A stretch of DNA of 33,611 bases from Clostridia bacterium (GTDB lineage: Bacteria; Bacillota; Clostridia; Christensenellales; Borkfalkiaceae), in contig JAGAJI010000013.1 of assembly GCA_017626135.1 (NCBI GenBank), positions 1 to 33,611 on the forward strand. Direction: 5' to 3'. Made by a program: the position numbers and the translations under genes. This document shows positions 7,076 through 14,354 of this stretch, piece after piece. The notes under the pieces were generated by a model. It saw only the letters and a list, made by a program, of their open reading frames with translations, searched no databases and was not told where the DNA came from. Position 1 is the first letter of the stretch. Each line of letters starts with the position of its first letter.

Positions 7076-7885
7076 TCAGTTCTTCTTATTCAAATGATAG
7101 AGAGGCACCAAAGGCAAAATGATGGGCGTCTTGTTTGCGTACTCATTGTAGGCAGGATCGTCACCGTAACGTTCCATCTGACGCTTTTCCAGTCTCTGCG
7201 CGCCGTTGAACATAATGAACACGATCGCGATATAGGCAACGATTGCAATCACCCATTGCCACCAAGAATTATAGGCGGTGACGCCGCTCACGAAAACGCC
7301 CGTCCAGAAAATGATTTCGCCCAAGTAGTTGGGACAACGAACGATCTTATAAAGACCCTGCGTGGCTACCATGGACGGGTTGAGTTTCTTCTGCGCCGAT
7401 TTTTGCATATCGGCAAGCGCTTCCAGCGCCAAGCCGCCGACGGAGATTACGATGCCGACGACGGGCACGATCCAGTCGCCGACGCCCTCGTTGCAATAGC
7501 GGTACAGCATGGGGCTTACCTGCATCGTGTAGAGCACGGAAACGAATACCCAGATGGTAACGAGCACGAAAACGGGCATCTTCTTGTCGTTCCCCGTCGC
7601 TTCTTTCAGCGTCTTGCGGTAGGCTGCGTTTTTGATTTCACGCACGAGCAAAAATCCCGAAAGCCGAGCTCCATACGCCACGAACAACGCCGCTTGCAAA
7701 ATCACGAGCCACCAAAGCTCCCCTGCCCAACCGTTGGCAAACGCCATCACGAGCACGGCGATCCCGCCGCCCGCTACGGCAAAGCCGTAACCGATGGAGA
7801 GGAAGTAGACGAATTTATAGAACCCGACTGCGCAAAGCAGGGCGCAAACGCCGAGCAAAATCGCCAAACAAATCCATTCGTTCAT
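7076..7885 (-). CDS. DUF1295 membrane protein (steroid 5-alpha-reductase/ICMT-like fold)
   Basis: Integral membrane protein of 269 residues with about seven hydrophobic helices. The C-terminal half holds the family signature: LVATQGLYKIVRCPNYLGE (close to LW.ysRHPnYfge in related proteins), a WTGVF segment and RYGDDPAYNEYANKTPIILPLVP before the last helix. DUF1295 belongs to the clan of steroid 5-alpha reductases and isoprenylcysteine methyltransferases, which bind NADPH or AdoMet and act on lipophilic substrates; the actual reaction is unknown. The open frame extends 94 codons upstream, but the ATG at 7885 has AAGGAGG six bases upstream, and the extra N-terminus is Arg/Ser/Pro-rich shadow over the preceding gene. 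It starts one base after the previous stop and ends two bases before the hydrolase start, so it is tightly coupled. Confidence 0.88.
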   Translation of the reverse strand: MNEWICLAILLGVCALLCAVGFYKFVYFLSIGYGFAVAGGGIAVLVMAFANGWAGELWWLVILQAALFVAYGARLSGFLLVREIKNAAYRKTLKEATGNDKKMPVFVLVTIWVFVSVLYTMQVSPMLYRYCNEGVGDWIVPVVGIVISVGGLALEALADMQKSAQKKLNPSMVATQGLYKIVRCPNYLGEIIFWTGVFVSGVTAYNSWWQWVIAIVAYIAIVFIMFNGAQRLEKRQMERYGDDPAYNEYANKTPIILPLVPLYHLNKKN

Positions 7886-7886
7886 A

Positions 7887-8738
7887 TTACGCCTCCTTCG
7901 TAAAGCTCTGCTTGATATATTCGGCAAAGCTCCTGTCGCCGTATACGGTATCGCCGACCATCTCTTCGGTGAGCGTCCATTTGGAGAAGCGCAAGATTGC
8001 CTCTTTGCCGTTCTTTTTGAGTTTGTTGACGAAGGCGAGCACGTCGAACAGGAAGGCGGGCGCGCGTTTGATGACGGATTCTTTCCCCGCCGCCGCAAAG
8101 CAGAGGTTGGCGATCTCTTCGTAGGAATACGTTTCCTTCCCGCCCACGTCGTACGTCTTGTTTTCATCCATCACGTGCTTGACGATAAATTCCGCAAAAT
8201 CCTCGGTGGCAATGACGTTGGCGTGCACGGGTTTCTTGCCGAGCAGGGTGACTTCTCCCTTTTCGATCATGGGTTTGAACACCTTGACGATGTCGTAGAA
8301 ATACCCCGTAGGGCGGTGGATCACCCAAGTAAGTCCGCTCTTTTTGAGTTCTTCTTCGAAGAGGTATTTGGCGTGGAGCATGGGCACCTTAGGCGCCTTA
8401 TCCGCCTTGATGACGGAGACGTAACTGAAATGCTTTACGCCTGCCGCCTTTGCCTCGTTCAAAAGATTCAGATTGCCCTGATAATCGATTTGATAGTTCG
8501 TCACGGTGGCGGAAGTTTTGGTGAGCCCGACCGTCGTAATCACAGCGTCCGCCCCATCGCAAAGTCCTTGGAGGGTGTCGGGGTTGGTCACGTCGATCTT
8601 TTTGAAGGTATAGTTCCCCGTCAAGCCGAGATCTCTTTCCATCATATCCGCGGCAACCACTTCGTGTCCCTCTTTCAAAAGTGCCTTCAAGATATCGGCG
8701 CCAAGGTTTCCGTATGCGCCTGCAAGTACGATTTTCAT
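7887..8738 (-). CDS. NmrA-like atypical SDR, NAD(P)-binding protein
   Basis: Rossmann-fold protein of 283 residues of the atypical (NmrA/SDR_a5) group. The N-terminal motif GAYGNLG (GxxGxxG, residues 7-13) binds NAD(P); the acidic residue after strand two (AADMMERD) and YVSVIKADKAP, HAKYLFEEELKKSGLTWVIHRPTGYFYD match this family. The usual catalytic YxxxK is present only as HAKYLFEEEL, so it may be a reductase with altered chemistry or a regulator. It is third in the TetR-controlled operon: 21 bp after the flavoprotein gene and one base before DUF1295. AAGGAGG lies eight bases upstream of the ATG. The whole length matches the family. Confidence 0.85.
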   Translation of the reverse strand: MKIVLAGAYGNLGADILKALLKEGHEVVAADMMERDLGLTGNYTFKKIDVTNPDTLQGLCDGADAVITTVGLTKTSATVTNYQIDYQGNLNLLNEAKAAGVKHFSYVSVIKADKAPKVPMLHAKYLFEEELKKSGLTWVIHRPTGYFYDIVKVFKPMIEKGEVTLLGKKPVHANVIATEDFAEFIVKHVMDENKTYDVGGKETYSYEEIANLCFAAAGKESVIKRAPAFLFDVLAFVNKLKKNGKEAILRFSKWTLTEEMVGDTVYGDRSFAEYIKQSFTKEA

Positions 8739-8759
8739 AAATATAGCCTCCTTATCCGA

Positions 8760-9686
8760 TTATTTTTTATTCTTTTCTTTTGCGCGTTTGTCGTTGATGA
8801 TCTTCATGTGTTCCTCGGTGACGAGCTCCACGTTGTTTTCCTTCGCCCAGCTCACGCAACCCTTCAAAACGATGGGCAGGAATACTCTGGGTACGCCGAG
8901 AATGGTTTTGAGCGCCTCGTCCGTGAACTTGACTTTATCGTCCGCTCTGTCCGCCGCATAGCGCACCGATTCCAAACTTGCCTGACGGACTTGCAACAAC
9001 TCCGCTTTCATGTGACGCTTTTTGTGATACCAGAAGTTTTTGCTGTCACGATAGCCGTAGTCCACGGGCAGGTTGGGGAAATCGCAAGCGCGCACGCCGT
9101 TGATGATGGCGTCCGAATATTTTTTCTTCATGAGGATCTTGTCGACTTTCAAGATGAAATGCGCGCCGAATTTACTCGTGATCCCGTTGAAATCGTGGTA
9201 GGGTCCCTCGTAGCCGTTGAGCTCGCCGGGCATATCCTTGTCTGCACCGTCCAACTCGCGTACCCACGTGCACTCAATCACCTGAATGGCGTCGGTAAGT
9301 ACCTGCGGACGCTTTTCCCCCGTCTCCTCTTCGATCATGCTCGTTTCCAGACGGAAGTTGCATTTGGGCATCTTGTCGGAGGGCTTGTCGCCGGGCCAGG
9401 AAAGCTTGACCGCTTCCTTGAAATATTTCGGTTCGTCCGAAATGAAGTTGAGGGAACATTTGCCGTTGCGCAAGATGTTCTGTGCCGTATTCGAAGAGTT
9501 ACGACAGGACAACAGCATTGCGTAATAGTCCTTACCCGCCACGTAGTAGGGCTGAATCAGGGAATACGGTCCCAAGGTGGTCGTGCCGTCCTCGCAAAGC
9601 GTACCGATGACGACGGTGGGCATCGGGAAGAACAACGACGTTTGATAGAAGTTGTCTACGACGCGCAAATTTTCAAAACTGCTCAT
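8760..9686 (-). CDS. Flavin reductase-like (FMN split barrel) protein with PCP_red-like C-terminal tail
   Basis: Protein of 308 residues. Residues 15-200 form a flavin-reductase/FMN-binding split barrel: FFPMPTVVIGTLCEDGTTTLGPYS, then the CRNSSNTAQNILRNGKCSLNFI segment where these proteins bind FMN phosphate. Residues about 256-300 (FTDEALKTILGVPRVFLP through NNVELVTEEHM) resemble PCP_red (PF08369), the short C-terminal domain of light-independent protochlorophyllide reductase ChlB, with its W/FTxEA, IPxF and E(I/L)T positions. The match is by eye and the domain is short. It starts in an ATGA overlap with tetR, so its expression follows the repressor. Chemistry: probable FMN-dependent reduction of an unknown substrate. 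AAGGAG lies ten bases before the ATG. Confidence 0.8.
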   Translation of the reverse strand: MSSFENLRVVDNFYQTSLFFPMPTVVIGTLCEDGTTTLGPYSLIQPYYVAGKDYYAMLLSCRNSSNTAQNILRNGKCSLNFISDEPKYFKEAVKLSWPGDKPSDKMPKCNFRLETSMIEEETGEKRPQVLTDAIQVIECTWVRELDGADKDMPGELNGYEGPYHDFNGITSKFGAHFILKVDKILMKKKYSDAIINGVRACDFPNLPVDYGYRDSKNFWYHKKRHMKAELLQVRQASLESVRYAADRADDKVKFTDEALKTILGVPRVFLPIVLKGCVSWAKENNVELVTEEHMKIINDKRAKEKNKK

Positions 9687-10207
9687 AGTGATATATCTCC
9701 TTCATTTTTATTGATCAATTTATAAAACAGGGGTTGTAAAGTCTCGAAGGGAACTCCCTCGACGATCCATCTCAAAATACTTTCCGCCAAAAATTCCGAG
9801 AGGAACTGCTCCTCGCAAACGGGGAAAATCACCTCGGCGAGCTGGGAGCGCAACGGTTTATGGAAGTCCGCGGCAGAAGAATTGTAGCTCGCCTTCGCGC
9901 CCTCGTCACAAAAGAGCGTTTGATAGGCGGTGAGAAATTCTCCCAGACAGGTATAGACGAAGGACAGACGTTCCATTCCGACGGAAGAACACCCTCTCAT
10001 CTTTTCCAGACAGTACCGCCAGTCCTCCAACATGACGGAAGCGACGAGGGTGTTTTTCGAGGGGAAATAGTTATACGCCGTTCCTACGCCCAGTCCGCAG
10101 GCGTTGGCTACCGAGCGCATCGTCAGCTTCCCGTACCCCTCCTCATTTAATAGTCTTTTCGCTTCCTGCAATAACAGTTCGCGTGCGTTCTCAATCTTTT
10201 TCGGCAT
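9683..10207 (-). CDS. TetR family transcriptional regulator, first gene of the operon
   Basis: Repressor of 174 residues. The N-terminal helix-turn-helix spans about residues 10-55, with LTMRSVANACGLGVGTAYNYFPSKNTL as the recognition region, typical of TetR. The C-terminal ligand domain (56-174) has no family-specific signature; it ends in an acidic tail. The upstream in-frame extension to 10273 overlaps the promoter, and the ATG at 10207 has AAAGGAG five bases upstream, so 10207 is the start. It overlaps the flavoprotein gene by ATGA. A perfect 8-2-8 palindrome starts at the predicted transcription start, the classic arrangement for autorepression. It probably senses a substrate or product of the operon; the ligand cannot be inferred. 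Confidence 0.92.
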   Translation of the reverse strand: MPKKIENARELLLQEAKRLLNEEGYGKLTMRSVANACGLGVGTAYNYFPSKNTLVASVMLEDWRYCLEKMRGCSSVGMERLSFVYTCLGEFLTAYQTLFCDEGAKASYNSSAADFHKPLRSQLAEVIFPVCEEQFLSEFLAESILRWIVEGVPFETLQPLFYKLINKNEGDISL

Positions 10208-10220
10208 ACTTACTCCTTTT

Positions 10221-10238
10221 ATATGAACGTGTTCATAT
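10221..10238. promoter_or_regulatory. Probable TetR operator
   Basis: Palindrome ATATGAAC-GT-GTTCATAT, perfect over 8-bp arms. It begins at the predicted +1 of the operon promoter (about 10238) and lies 14 bp upstream of the tetR ATG. Bound repressor would block transcription. Confidence 0.8.
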
Positions 10239-10244
10239 GCACAT

Positions 10245-10273
10245 ATTATACTATACGTTTTCCATTTTGTCAA
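10245..10273 (-). promoter_or_regulatory. Consensus sigma-A promoter of the TetR operon
   Basis: Minus strand TTGACA (10268-10273), 17 bp, TATAAT (10245-10250): a perfect consensus, which fits a gene set kept off mainly by its repressor. Confidence 0.92.
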
Positions 10274-10329
10274 TAGTGAAAGTAAAAATTGTTTGCGTTT
10301 TTTACAAAAAATCTTGCTTTTTTAATACG

Positions 10330-10359
10330 AAAAGAGTGGGAACGCCCTCGTTCCCACTC
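10330..10359 (-). terminator. Terminator after hisF
   Basis: Perfect 10-bp stem GAGTGGGAAC / GTTCCCACTC with a 6-base loop, followed on the minus strand by TTTTCG. It lies 18 bp after the hisF stop. Confidence 0.9.
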
Positions 10360-10377
10360 CGTTTGTCCGTTTCTATT

Positions 10378-11136
10378 TTATTTTCGCACGTGAATTTTGT
10401 TTTGCGACAACCGCTCTTTCAGCACCCCGATATCGATTTCTCCAAAGTGAAAGACGGACGCTGCCAGTCCCCCGTCGATATCGGGAATTTCTTGGAACAA
10501 TCGGACGAAATCCTCTATACTGCCTGCGCCGCCTGAAGCGACGACGGGGACTTTGACCGCCTTGCAGACTGCTTGCAAAAGTTCGATATCGAATCCCTTC
10601 CTCTCGCCGTCGGTGTCGAGGGAATTGACCATCACTTCCCCGGCACCGTTGCCTACGCAACGCCGAATCCATTCGACGGCGTTCAAGCCCGTATCCGTCT
10701 TGCCCCTGTCCGTAAACACGCGGAATTCGCCTTGAACCCGACGGACGTCGACGGAGACGACCACGCATTGATCGCCGTACTTTTTCGCCGCCTCTTCCAC
10801 GAGCGAGGGATTATTCAACGCACCCGTATTGACGCTTACCTTGTCTGCGCCGCAGGCGAGCACGTGCTCGAAATCCGCCGTCCGACGAATCCCGCCGCCC
10901 ACCGTGAGGGGAATGAAAACCGAACGCGCCACTTCTTTCAGCGTTTCCGTAAACGTCGTTCTGCCCTCTGTCAACGCCGTACTATCGCAAAAGACGAGCT
11001 CGTCCGCACCCCCGTCCGAATATTTCCGCGCGAGTGCCACGGGCGTGGGCACGCCTTGCAAGGGTTCCCCGTTGCCGCTTTTGACTACCCTGCCGCCTTT
11101 GGTGTAGAGGCAGGGAATGATTCGTTTCGTGATCAT
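10378..11136 (-). CDS. hisF: Imidazole glycerol phosphate synthase cyclase subunit HisF, variant active site
   Basis: (Beta-alpha)8-barrel protein of 252 residues. It aligns end to end with HisF: ADELVFCD, FIPLTVGGGI, GADKVSVNT, VVVSVDVRRVQGEF (Asp130 equivalent present), GAGEVMVNSLDTDG, PVVASGGAG, LAASVFHFGEID. The general acid/base Asp11, in CLDVKDGR of typical HisF, is Tyr here: CLYTKGGR (residues 9-16). HisF makes imidazole glycerol phosphate and AICAR from PRFAR and ammonia supplied by HisH. With Asp11 missing, normal activity is doubtful. It sits after hisH with 13 bp between them, in an operon begun by serA, with no other his gene in view. It could be a divergent but active enzyme, a HisF-like enzyme for another product, or a decaying copy. 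The ATG at 11136 has GAGGGGAG close upstream. Confidence 0.88.
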   Translation of the reverse strand: MITKRIIPCLYTKGGRVVKSGNGEPLQGVPTPVALARKYSDGGADELVFCDSTALTEGRTTFTETLKEVARSVFIPLTVGGGIRRTADFEHVLACGADKVSVNTGALNNPSLVEEAAKKYGDQCVVVSVDVRRVQGEFRVFTDRGKTDTGLNAVEWIRRCVGNGAGEVMVNSLDTDGERKGFDIELLQAVCKAVKVPVVASGGAGSIEDFVRLFQEIPDIDGGLAASVFHFGEIDIGVLKERLSQNKIHVRK

Positions 11137-11149
11137 CTTCTCCCCTCCC

Positions 11150-11761
11150 TCACTTCATCTCACAGAAGGCGCGCAGGACGTTCAAGCCCACCTCGCCGCT
11201 CTTTTCCGGGTGGAACTGACAACCGAACACGTTGTCCTTCTCCACCGCCGCCGTCAACGCCTTGTCGTATTCGGACGTCGCAATCACGCTGTCTTGACAC
11301 TTGCTCGCAAAATAGGAATGTACGTAATACACGTAGTCCCCTTCCTTGCAATACTTCAAAAGGCGACTCGGCTTCTCAATATGAATGGAGTCCCAGCCGA
11401 TGTGGGGAACCTTTAAGCGTGGATCGATATAGCCGCGCATGGGCACGACTTCCCCGTGCAAAATGCCTAACCCCTCGTGTTCGCCGTATTCGTAGCTCTT
11501 TTCGAAAAGCAGTTGCATTCCCAGACAAATGCCCATGACGGGTTTGCCCTTTTTTAATTCCGTCCTGACGAGCTCGCCCAAGCCCGTCTCTTTGAGTTTC
11601 GCCGCCGCGTCGCGGAACGCGCCCACTCCGGGCAACATGATCCTGTCCGCGTTTCTAATCGTTTTTTCCTCGGACGTCAAAACAACGTCCGCGCCGATTC
11701 GCGCGAACGATGATTTGATGGAAAACAAGTTCCCAACGCCGTAGTCAATGACCGCTATCAT
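11150..11761 (-). CDS. hisH: Imidazole glycerol phosphate synthase glutaminase subunit HisH
   Basis: Class I glutamine amidotransferase of 203 residues that supplies ammonia to HisF. The nucleophile elbow is GICLGMQLLF with the catalytic cysteine; the His-Glu pair is in FHPEKS near the C-terminus. The N-terminal IDYGVGNLFSI and the PHIGWD and YYVHSY segments are characteristic of HisH, and length is normal. GAGGAA is at good distance before the ATG. It lies 30 bp after serA and 13 bp before hisF with no terminator or promoter visible between, so serA-hisH-hisF is probably one transcript. The three catalytic residues are intact, in contrast to its partner's altered site. Confidence 0.92.
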   Translation of the reverse strand: MIAVIDYGVGNLFSIKSSFARIGADVVLTSEEKTIRNADRIMLPGVGAFRDAAAKLKETGLGELVRTELKKGKPVMGICLGMQLLFEKSYEYGEHEGLGILHGEVVPMRGYIDPRLKVPHIGWDSIHIEKPSRLLKYCKEGDYVYYVHSYFASKCQDSVIATSEYDKALTAAVEKDNVFGCQFHPEKSGEVGLNVLRAFCEMK

Positions 11762-11791
11762 TCAATTCCTCTTTATTCTTCCTTTGCTATA

Positions 11792-12955
11792 TTATCCAAA
11801 CGTTCGAATCCCGAATACCCCGTCGATGTCTTTCAACCGCTGCAAAATATCCTCGTTTGCCCGTTCGTTCGTTTCCACGATCGTGTAGGCGACTTCCCCC
11901 TTGGACCCGTTTGCCAGATTTTCAATGTTGATGTTTTGCGACGAGAATACCGAAGTGATCTGCGAAAGCATATTCGGCACGTTTTTATTCATAACGCACA
12001 CGCGCGGCTTGTCGAACACGGGGATCCCCACGTTTGGAAAGTTCACGCTGTTTTTGATATTGCCGCAAGTTAAAAACTCGTCGAGCTGTTGCGCCGCCAT
12101 CACCGCGCAATGGTCTTCCGACTCCATCGTCGAAGCGCCCAGATGGGGAATGGCAATAATCCCCTTCACTCCCGCCGTCTCGTCCGTCGGGAAATCGGTG
12201 ACGTAGCAAGCGACTTTTCCGCTTTCCAACGCCGATTTGATTGCCGTAGCGTCGACGAGGTCCGCCCTCGCCAGATTGAGAATACGCACACCCGCCTTCA
12301 TCTCGGCAATCGTCTTTTCGTTGATCATGCCCTTCGTCTGCGGCGTCGCGGGCACGTGCAGAGTGATATAGTCGCAATGCTTAAAAATATCCCCGTAATC
12401 GGATGCCTGACGGACGGAAGGCGCAAGGCTCCACGCCGCCTTGGCGGTGATGTAGGGATCGTACCCCATGACGCTCATACCCAAGGATATTGCCGCGTTG
12501 GCAACCATGCCGCCGATCGCGCCCAGCCCGATGACGCCGAGGGTCTTGCCTGCAAGCTCGTGTCCCACGAATGCGGATTTGCCCGCCTCCACCGCTTTGG
12601 CTACGTTCTCCGTGCCCTGCAAACTCTCCACCCATTTCACGCCGCCGAGGATATCTCGGGACGCGAGCACGAGCGCGGCGACGGCAAGCTCCTTAACGGC
12701 GTTTGCGTTTGCGCCCGGCGTATTGAATACGACGATGCCCTCCTTCGTGCAACGCTCCAAGGGGATGTTGTTCACCCCTGCGCCGCAACGGGCGATCGCC
12801 CGTAACGAGGGCGAAAATTCCGTTTCATGCAAGTTCGCCGAGCGAACCATGATCGCATCTTCGCCTTGCAAATCCGTCCCGACTTCGTAGCGGTTCGGAC
12901 TCAATACGTCCGTGCCCACTTTGGCAATCTTATTCATCAATTTCACTTTTAACAC
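11792..12955 (-). CDS. serA: D-3-phosphoglycerate dehydrogenase (SerA, short ACT type)
   Basis: First enzyme of serine synthesis, oxidising 3-phosphoglycerate with NAD. The protein is 387 residues: substrate domain, an NAD domain with LGVIGLGAIGGMVANAA, the Arg in ILNLARADLVD, the acid and histidine of the active site (AIPHLGAST), and a C-terminal ACT domain (PRVCVMNKNVPNMLSQITSVFSSQNINIENL) that usually binds serine for feedback. The start is a GTG at 12955 with GAGGAAA five bases upstream; the open frame runs up to 13015, but that region holds the promoter, with its -10 box at 12981-12986, so upstream starts are excluded. An internal ATG at 12937 has no ribosome site. It follows serC and is likely co-transcribed with hisH and hisF. 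Confidence 0.93.
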   Translation of the reverse strand: MLKVKLMNKIAKVGTDVLSPNRYEVGTDLQGEDAIMVRSANLHETEFSPSLRAIARCGAGVNNIPLERCTKEGIVVFNTPGANANAVKELAVAALVLASRDILGGVKWVESLQGTENVAKAVEAGKSAFVGHELAGKTLGVIGLGAIGGMVANAAISLGMSVMGYDPYITAKAAWSLAPSVRQASDYGDIFKHCDYITLHVPATPQTKGMINEKTIAEMKAGVRILNLARADLVDATAIKSALESGKVACYVTDFPTDETAGVKGIIAIPHLGASTMESEDHCAVMAAQQLDEFLTCGNIKNSVNFPNVGIPVFDKPRVCVMNKNVPNMLSQITSVFSSQNINIENLANGSKGEVAYTIVETNERANEDILQRLKDIDGVFGIRTFG

Positions 12956-12980
12956 GTTTCTTTCCTCACTCGGGTTATTC

Positions 12981-13009
12981 ATTATAACATAGTCCGCCCC
13001 GTTTGTCAA
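12981..13009 (-). promoter_or_regulatory. Consensus sigma-A promoter of serA-hisH-hisF
   Basis: Minus strand TTGACA (13004-13009), 17 bp, TATAAT (12981-12986). Predicted start about 12974, giving a leader of about 19 bases to the GTG at 12955. It begins nine bases after the serC stop, and no terminator separates the two genes. Confidence 0.9.
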
Positions 13010-13017
13010 GGGCATTT

Positions 13018-14106
13018 TTATTTTTTCGGGTTTTCTTTTGCAAATTCTTCCATAAAGCCGACGAGCGCTTCCACCCCTTCGTAGGGCATGGCGTTATAAA
13101 TCGAGGCGCGCATACCGCCAACCGAGCGGTGTCCTTTGAGGTTGACGAGCCCCCGTTCCGCCGCTTCGGCGCAGAATTTTTTGTCGAGTTCCGCATCCCC
13201 CGTCACGAAGGTGACGTTCATGAGCGAACGGCTCTCCTTGTCCACGGGCGCGCGATAGTAGCTCTGTCCGTCCAAATAGTCGTACAAAAGTGCCGCCTTC
13301 TTCTCGTTTCGCGCTTGCATCGCTTTCAATCCGCCCAAGCCCAAGATCCATTCGTATACGAGCTTTGCGATATAGATGCAATAGGTGGGCGGCGTGTTGT
13401 ACATGGAGCCGTTGTCCGCCATCACTTTATAATCGAGCATCGTCGGCGTTTCCGCTCTCGCCTTGCTCAAAAGCTCCTCTTTGACGATGACGACGGTGAG
13501 TCCTGCCGGCGCCATATTTTTCTGTGCCCCTGCATAGATAAGCCCGAATCTCGTCACGTCCACGGGCTCGCTTAAAATGCAGGAAGACATATCCGCCACG
13601 AGCGGGATTTCCCCCGTATCGGGAATGTAGGGAAATTTCGTGCCGTAGATGGTGTTGTTCATACAGATATGCACGTAGTCGGCGTCCGCCCTGAAATCCT
13701 CCCGCTTTACCTTGGGCACGGCGGAGAAATTGACGTCCTTACTGCTTGCCGCCGCCACGGCGTCGCCGTACTTTTTCGCCTCCTGCCAAGCCTTGGTGGA
13801 GAACTGACCGGACAGGACGTAATCCGCCTTTTTGCTGCCGTTCATGAGGTTGAGCGGCACCGCCGCAAACTGCGTGGACGCACCTCCTTGCAAGAACAGC
13901 ACCTTGTACGTATCGGGGATCCCCATCACTTGGCGGAGCAGAGCTTCCGCATCCTTGATGATTTTATCGTATACGGGAGAGCGGTGGCTCATCTCCATCA
14001 CCGACGTACCGCTCCCCTCGTAATCGAGCATCTCCGCCGCCGCCCGTTCGAGCACTTCTTTGGGGAGCATCGAAGGCCCTGCCGAAAAATTGTATACACG
14101 TTTCAT
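13018..14106 (-). CDS. serC: Phosphoserine aminotransferase SerC
   Basis: PLP enzyme of 362 residues that converts phosphohydroxypyruvate to phosphoserine, the step after SerA. Class V aminotransferase marks include NFSAGPSMLP at the N-terminus, GTSVMEMSHRS, FLQGGASTQF, the PLP lysine in YAGAQKNMAPAG, NTPPTYCIYI and GHRSVGGMRASIYNAM at the C-terminus. Two upstream ATGs (14112, 14121) are in frame, but AGAGG lies seven bases before the ATG at 14106, and MKRVYNFSAGP is the usual N-terminus. It has its own promoter at 14175-14203 and lies directly upstream of serA, which also has one, so the two can be expressed separately. No SerB is visible in the window. Confidence 0.95.
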   Translation of the reverse strand: MKRVYNFSAGPSMLPKEVLERAAAEMLDYEGSGTSVMEMSHRSPVYDKIIKDAEALLRQVMGIPDTYKVLFLQGGASTQFAAVPLNLMNGSKKADYVLSGQFSTKAWQEAKKYGDAVAAASSKDVNFSAVPKVKREDFRADADYVHICMNNTIYGTKFPYIPDTGEIPLVADMSSCILSEPVDVTRFGLIYAGAQKNMAPAGLTVVIVKEELLSKARAETPTMLDYKVMADNGSMYNTPPTYCIYIAKLVYEWILGLGGLKAMQARNEKKAALLYDYLDGQSYYRAPVDKESRSLMNVTFVTGDAELDKKFCAEAAERGLVNLKGHRSVGGMRASIYNAMPYEGVEALVGFMEEFAKENPKK

Positions 14107-14132
14107 AATCATACCTCTCAAACAGTTTTTTC

Positions 14133-14171
14133 GAATAAAGCTTATTCTTTAATCAAAATTATTGATTAAAG
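14133..14171. promoter_or_regulatory. Two adjacent palindromes in the serC leader
   Basis: GAATAA-AGC-TTATTC (14133-14147) and CTTTAATCA-AAATTAT-TGATTAAAG (14147-14171; perfect 9-bp arms). The second covers the predicted transcription start (about 14168). Either operators for a serine regulator or leader hairpins. Confidence 0.55.
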
Positions 14172-14174
14172 TTT

Positions 14175-14203
14175 ATTATAGCACATTCTTTTTGTAAAAG
14201 CAA
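14175..14203 (-). promoter_or_regulatory. Sigma-A promoter of serC
   Basis: Minus strand TTGCTT (14198-14203), 17 bp, TATAAT (14175-14180). The leader to the ATG is about 62 bases. No T-box structure is evident in it. Confidence 0.85.
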
Positions 14204-14305
14204 GGATTTGAAGGGAGAAACTTGCTATTTCTCTTAAAAATATGAAGATCGAAAAAAATTCGTGCGGAAAGGAAAAAAACGCTCGCCCGCAACGGATCGC
14301 AAACG

Positions 14306-14343
14306 AAAAAAACGCCCGCCTCGGCAAGGAGGACGAGCGTTTC
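14306..14343 (-). terminator. Terminator of the mrp-MBL operon
   Basis: Minus strand AACGCTCG-T-CCTC, loop CTTGCC, GAGGCGGGCGTT, then seven T. A 12-bp stem with one bulge, right after the stop of the metallo-beta-lactamase gene. Confidence 0.88.
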
Positions 14344-14354
14344 TTCCGTAACGC

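Noticed and set aside
7886-8167. N-terminal extension of the DUF1295 frame
   Set aside because: Overlaps the upstream SDR and is low-complexity Arg/Ser/Pro; the ATG at 7885 has the ribosome site.
8175-9725. 516-codon + frame
   Set aside because: Spans two well-supported minus-strand genes (SDR and flavoprotein); His/Arg/Phe-rich shadow.
13009-13020. Terminator between serC and serA
   Set aside because: No hairpin seen; the serA promoter starts nine bases after the serC stop, so read-through is likely.
14107-14174. T-box or other riboswitch upstream of serC
   Set aside because: The leader is only about 62 bases, with no specifier or antiterminator motif.
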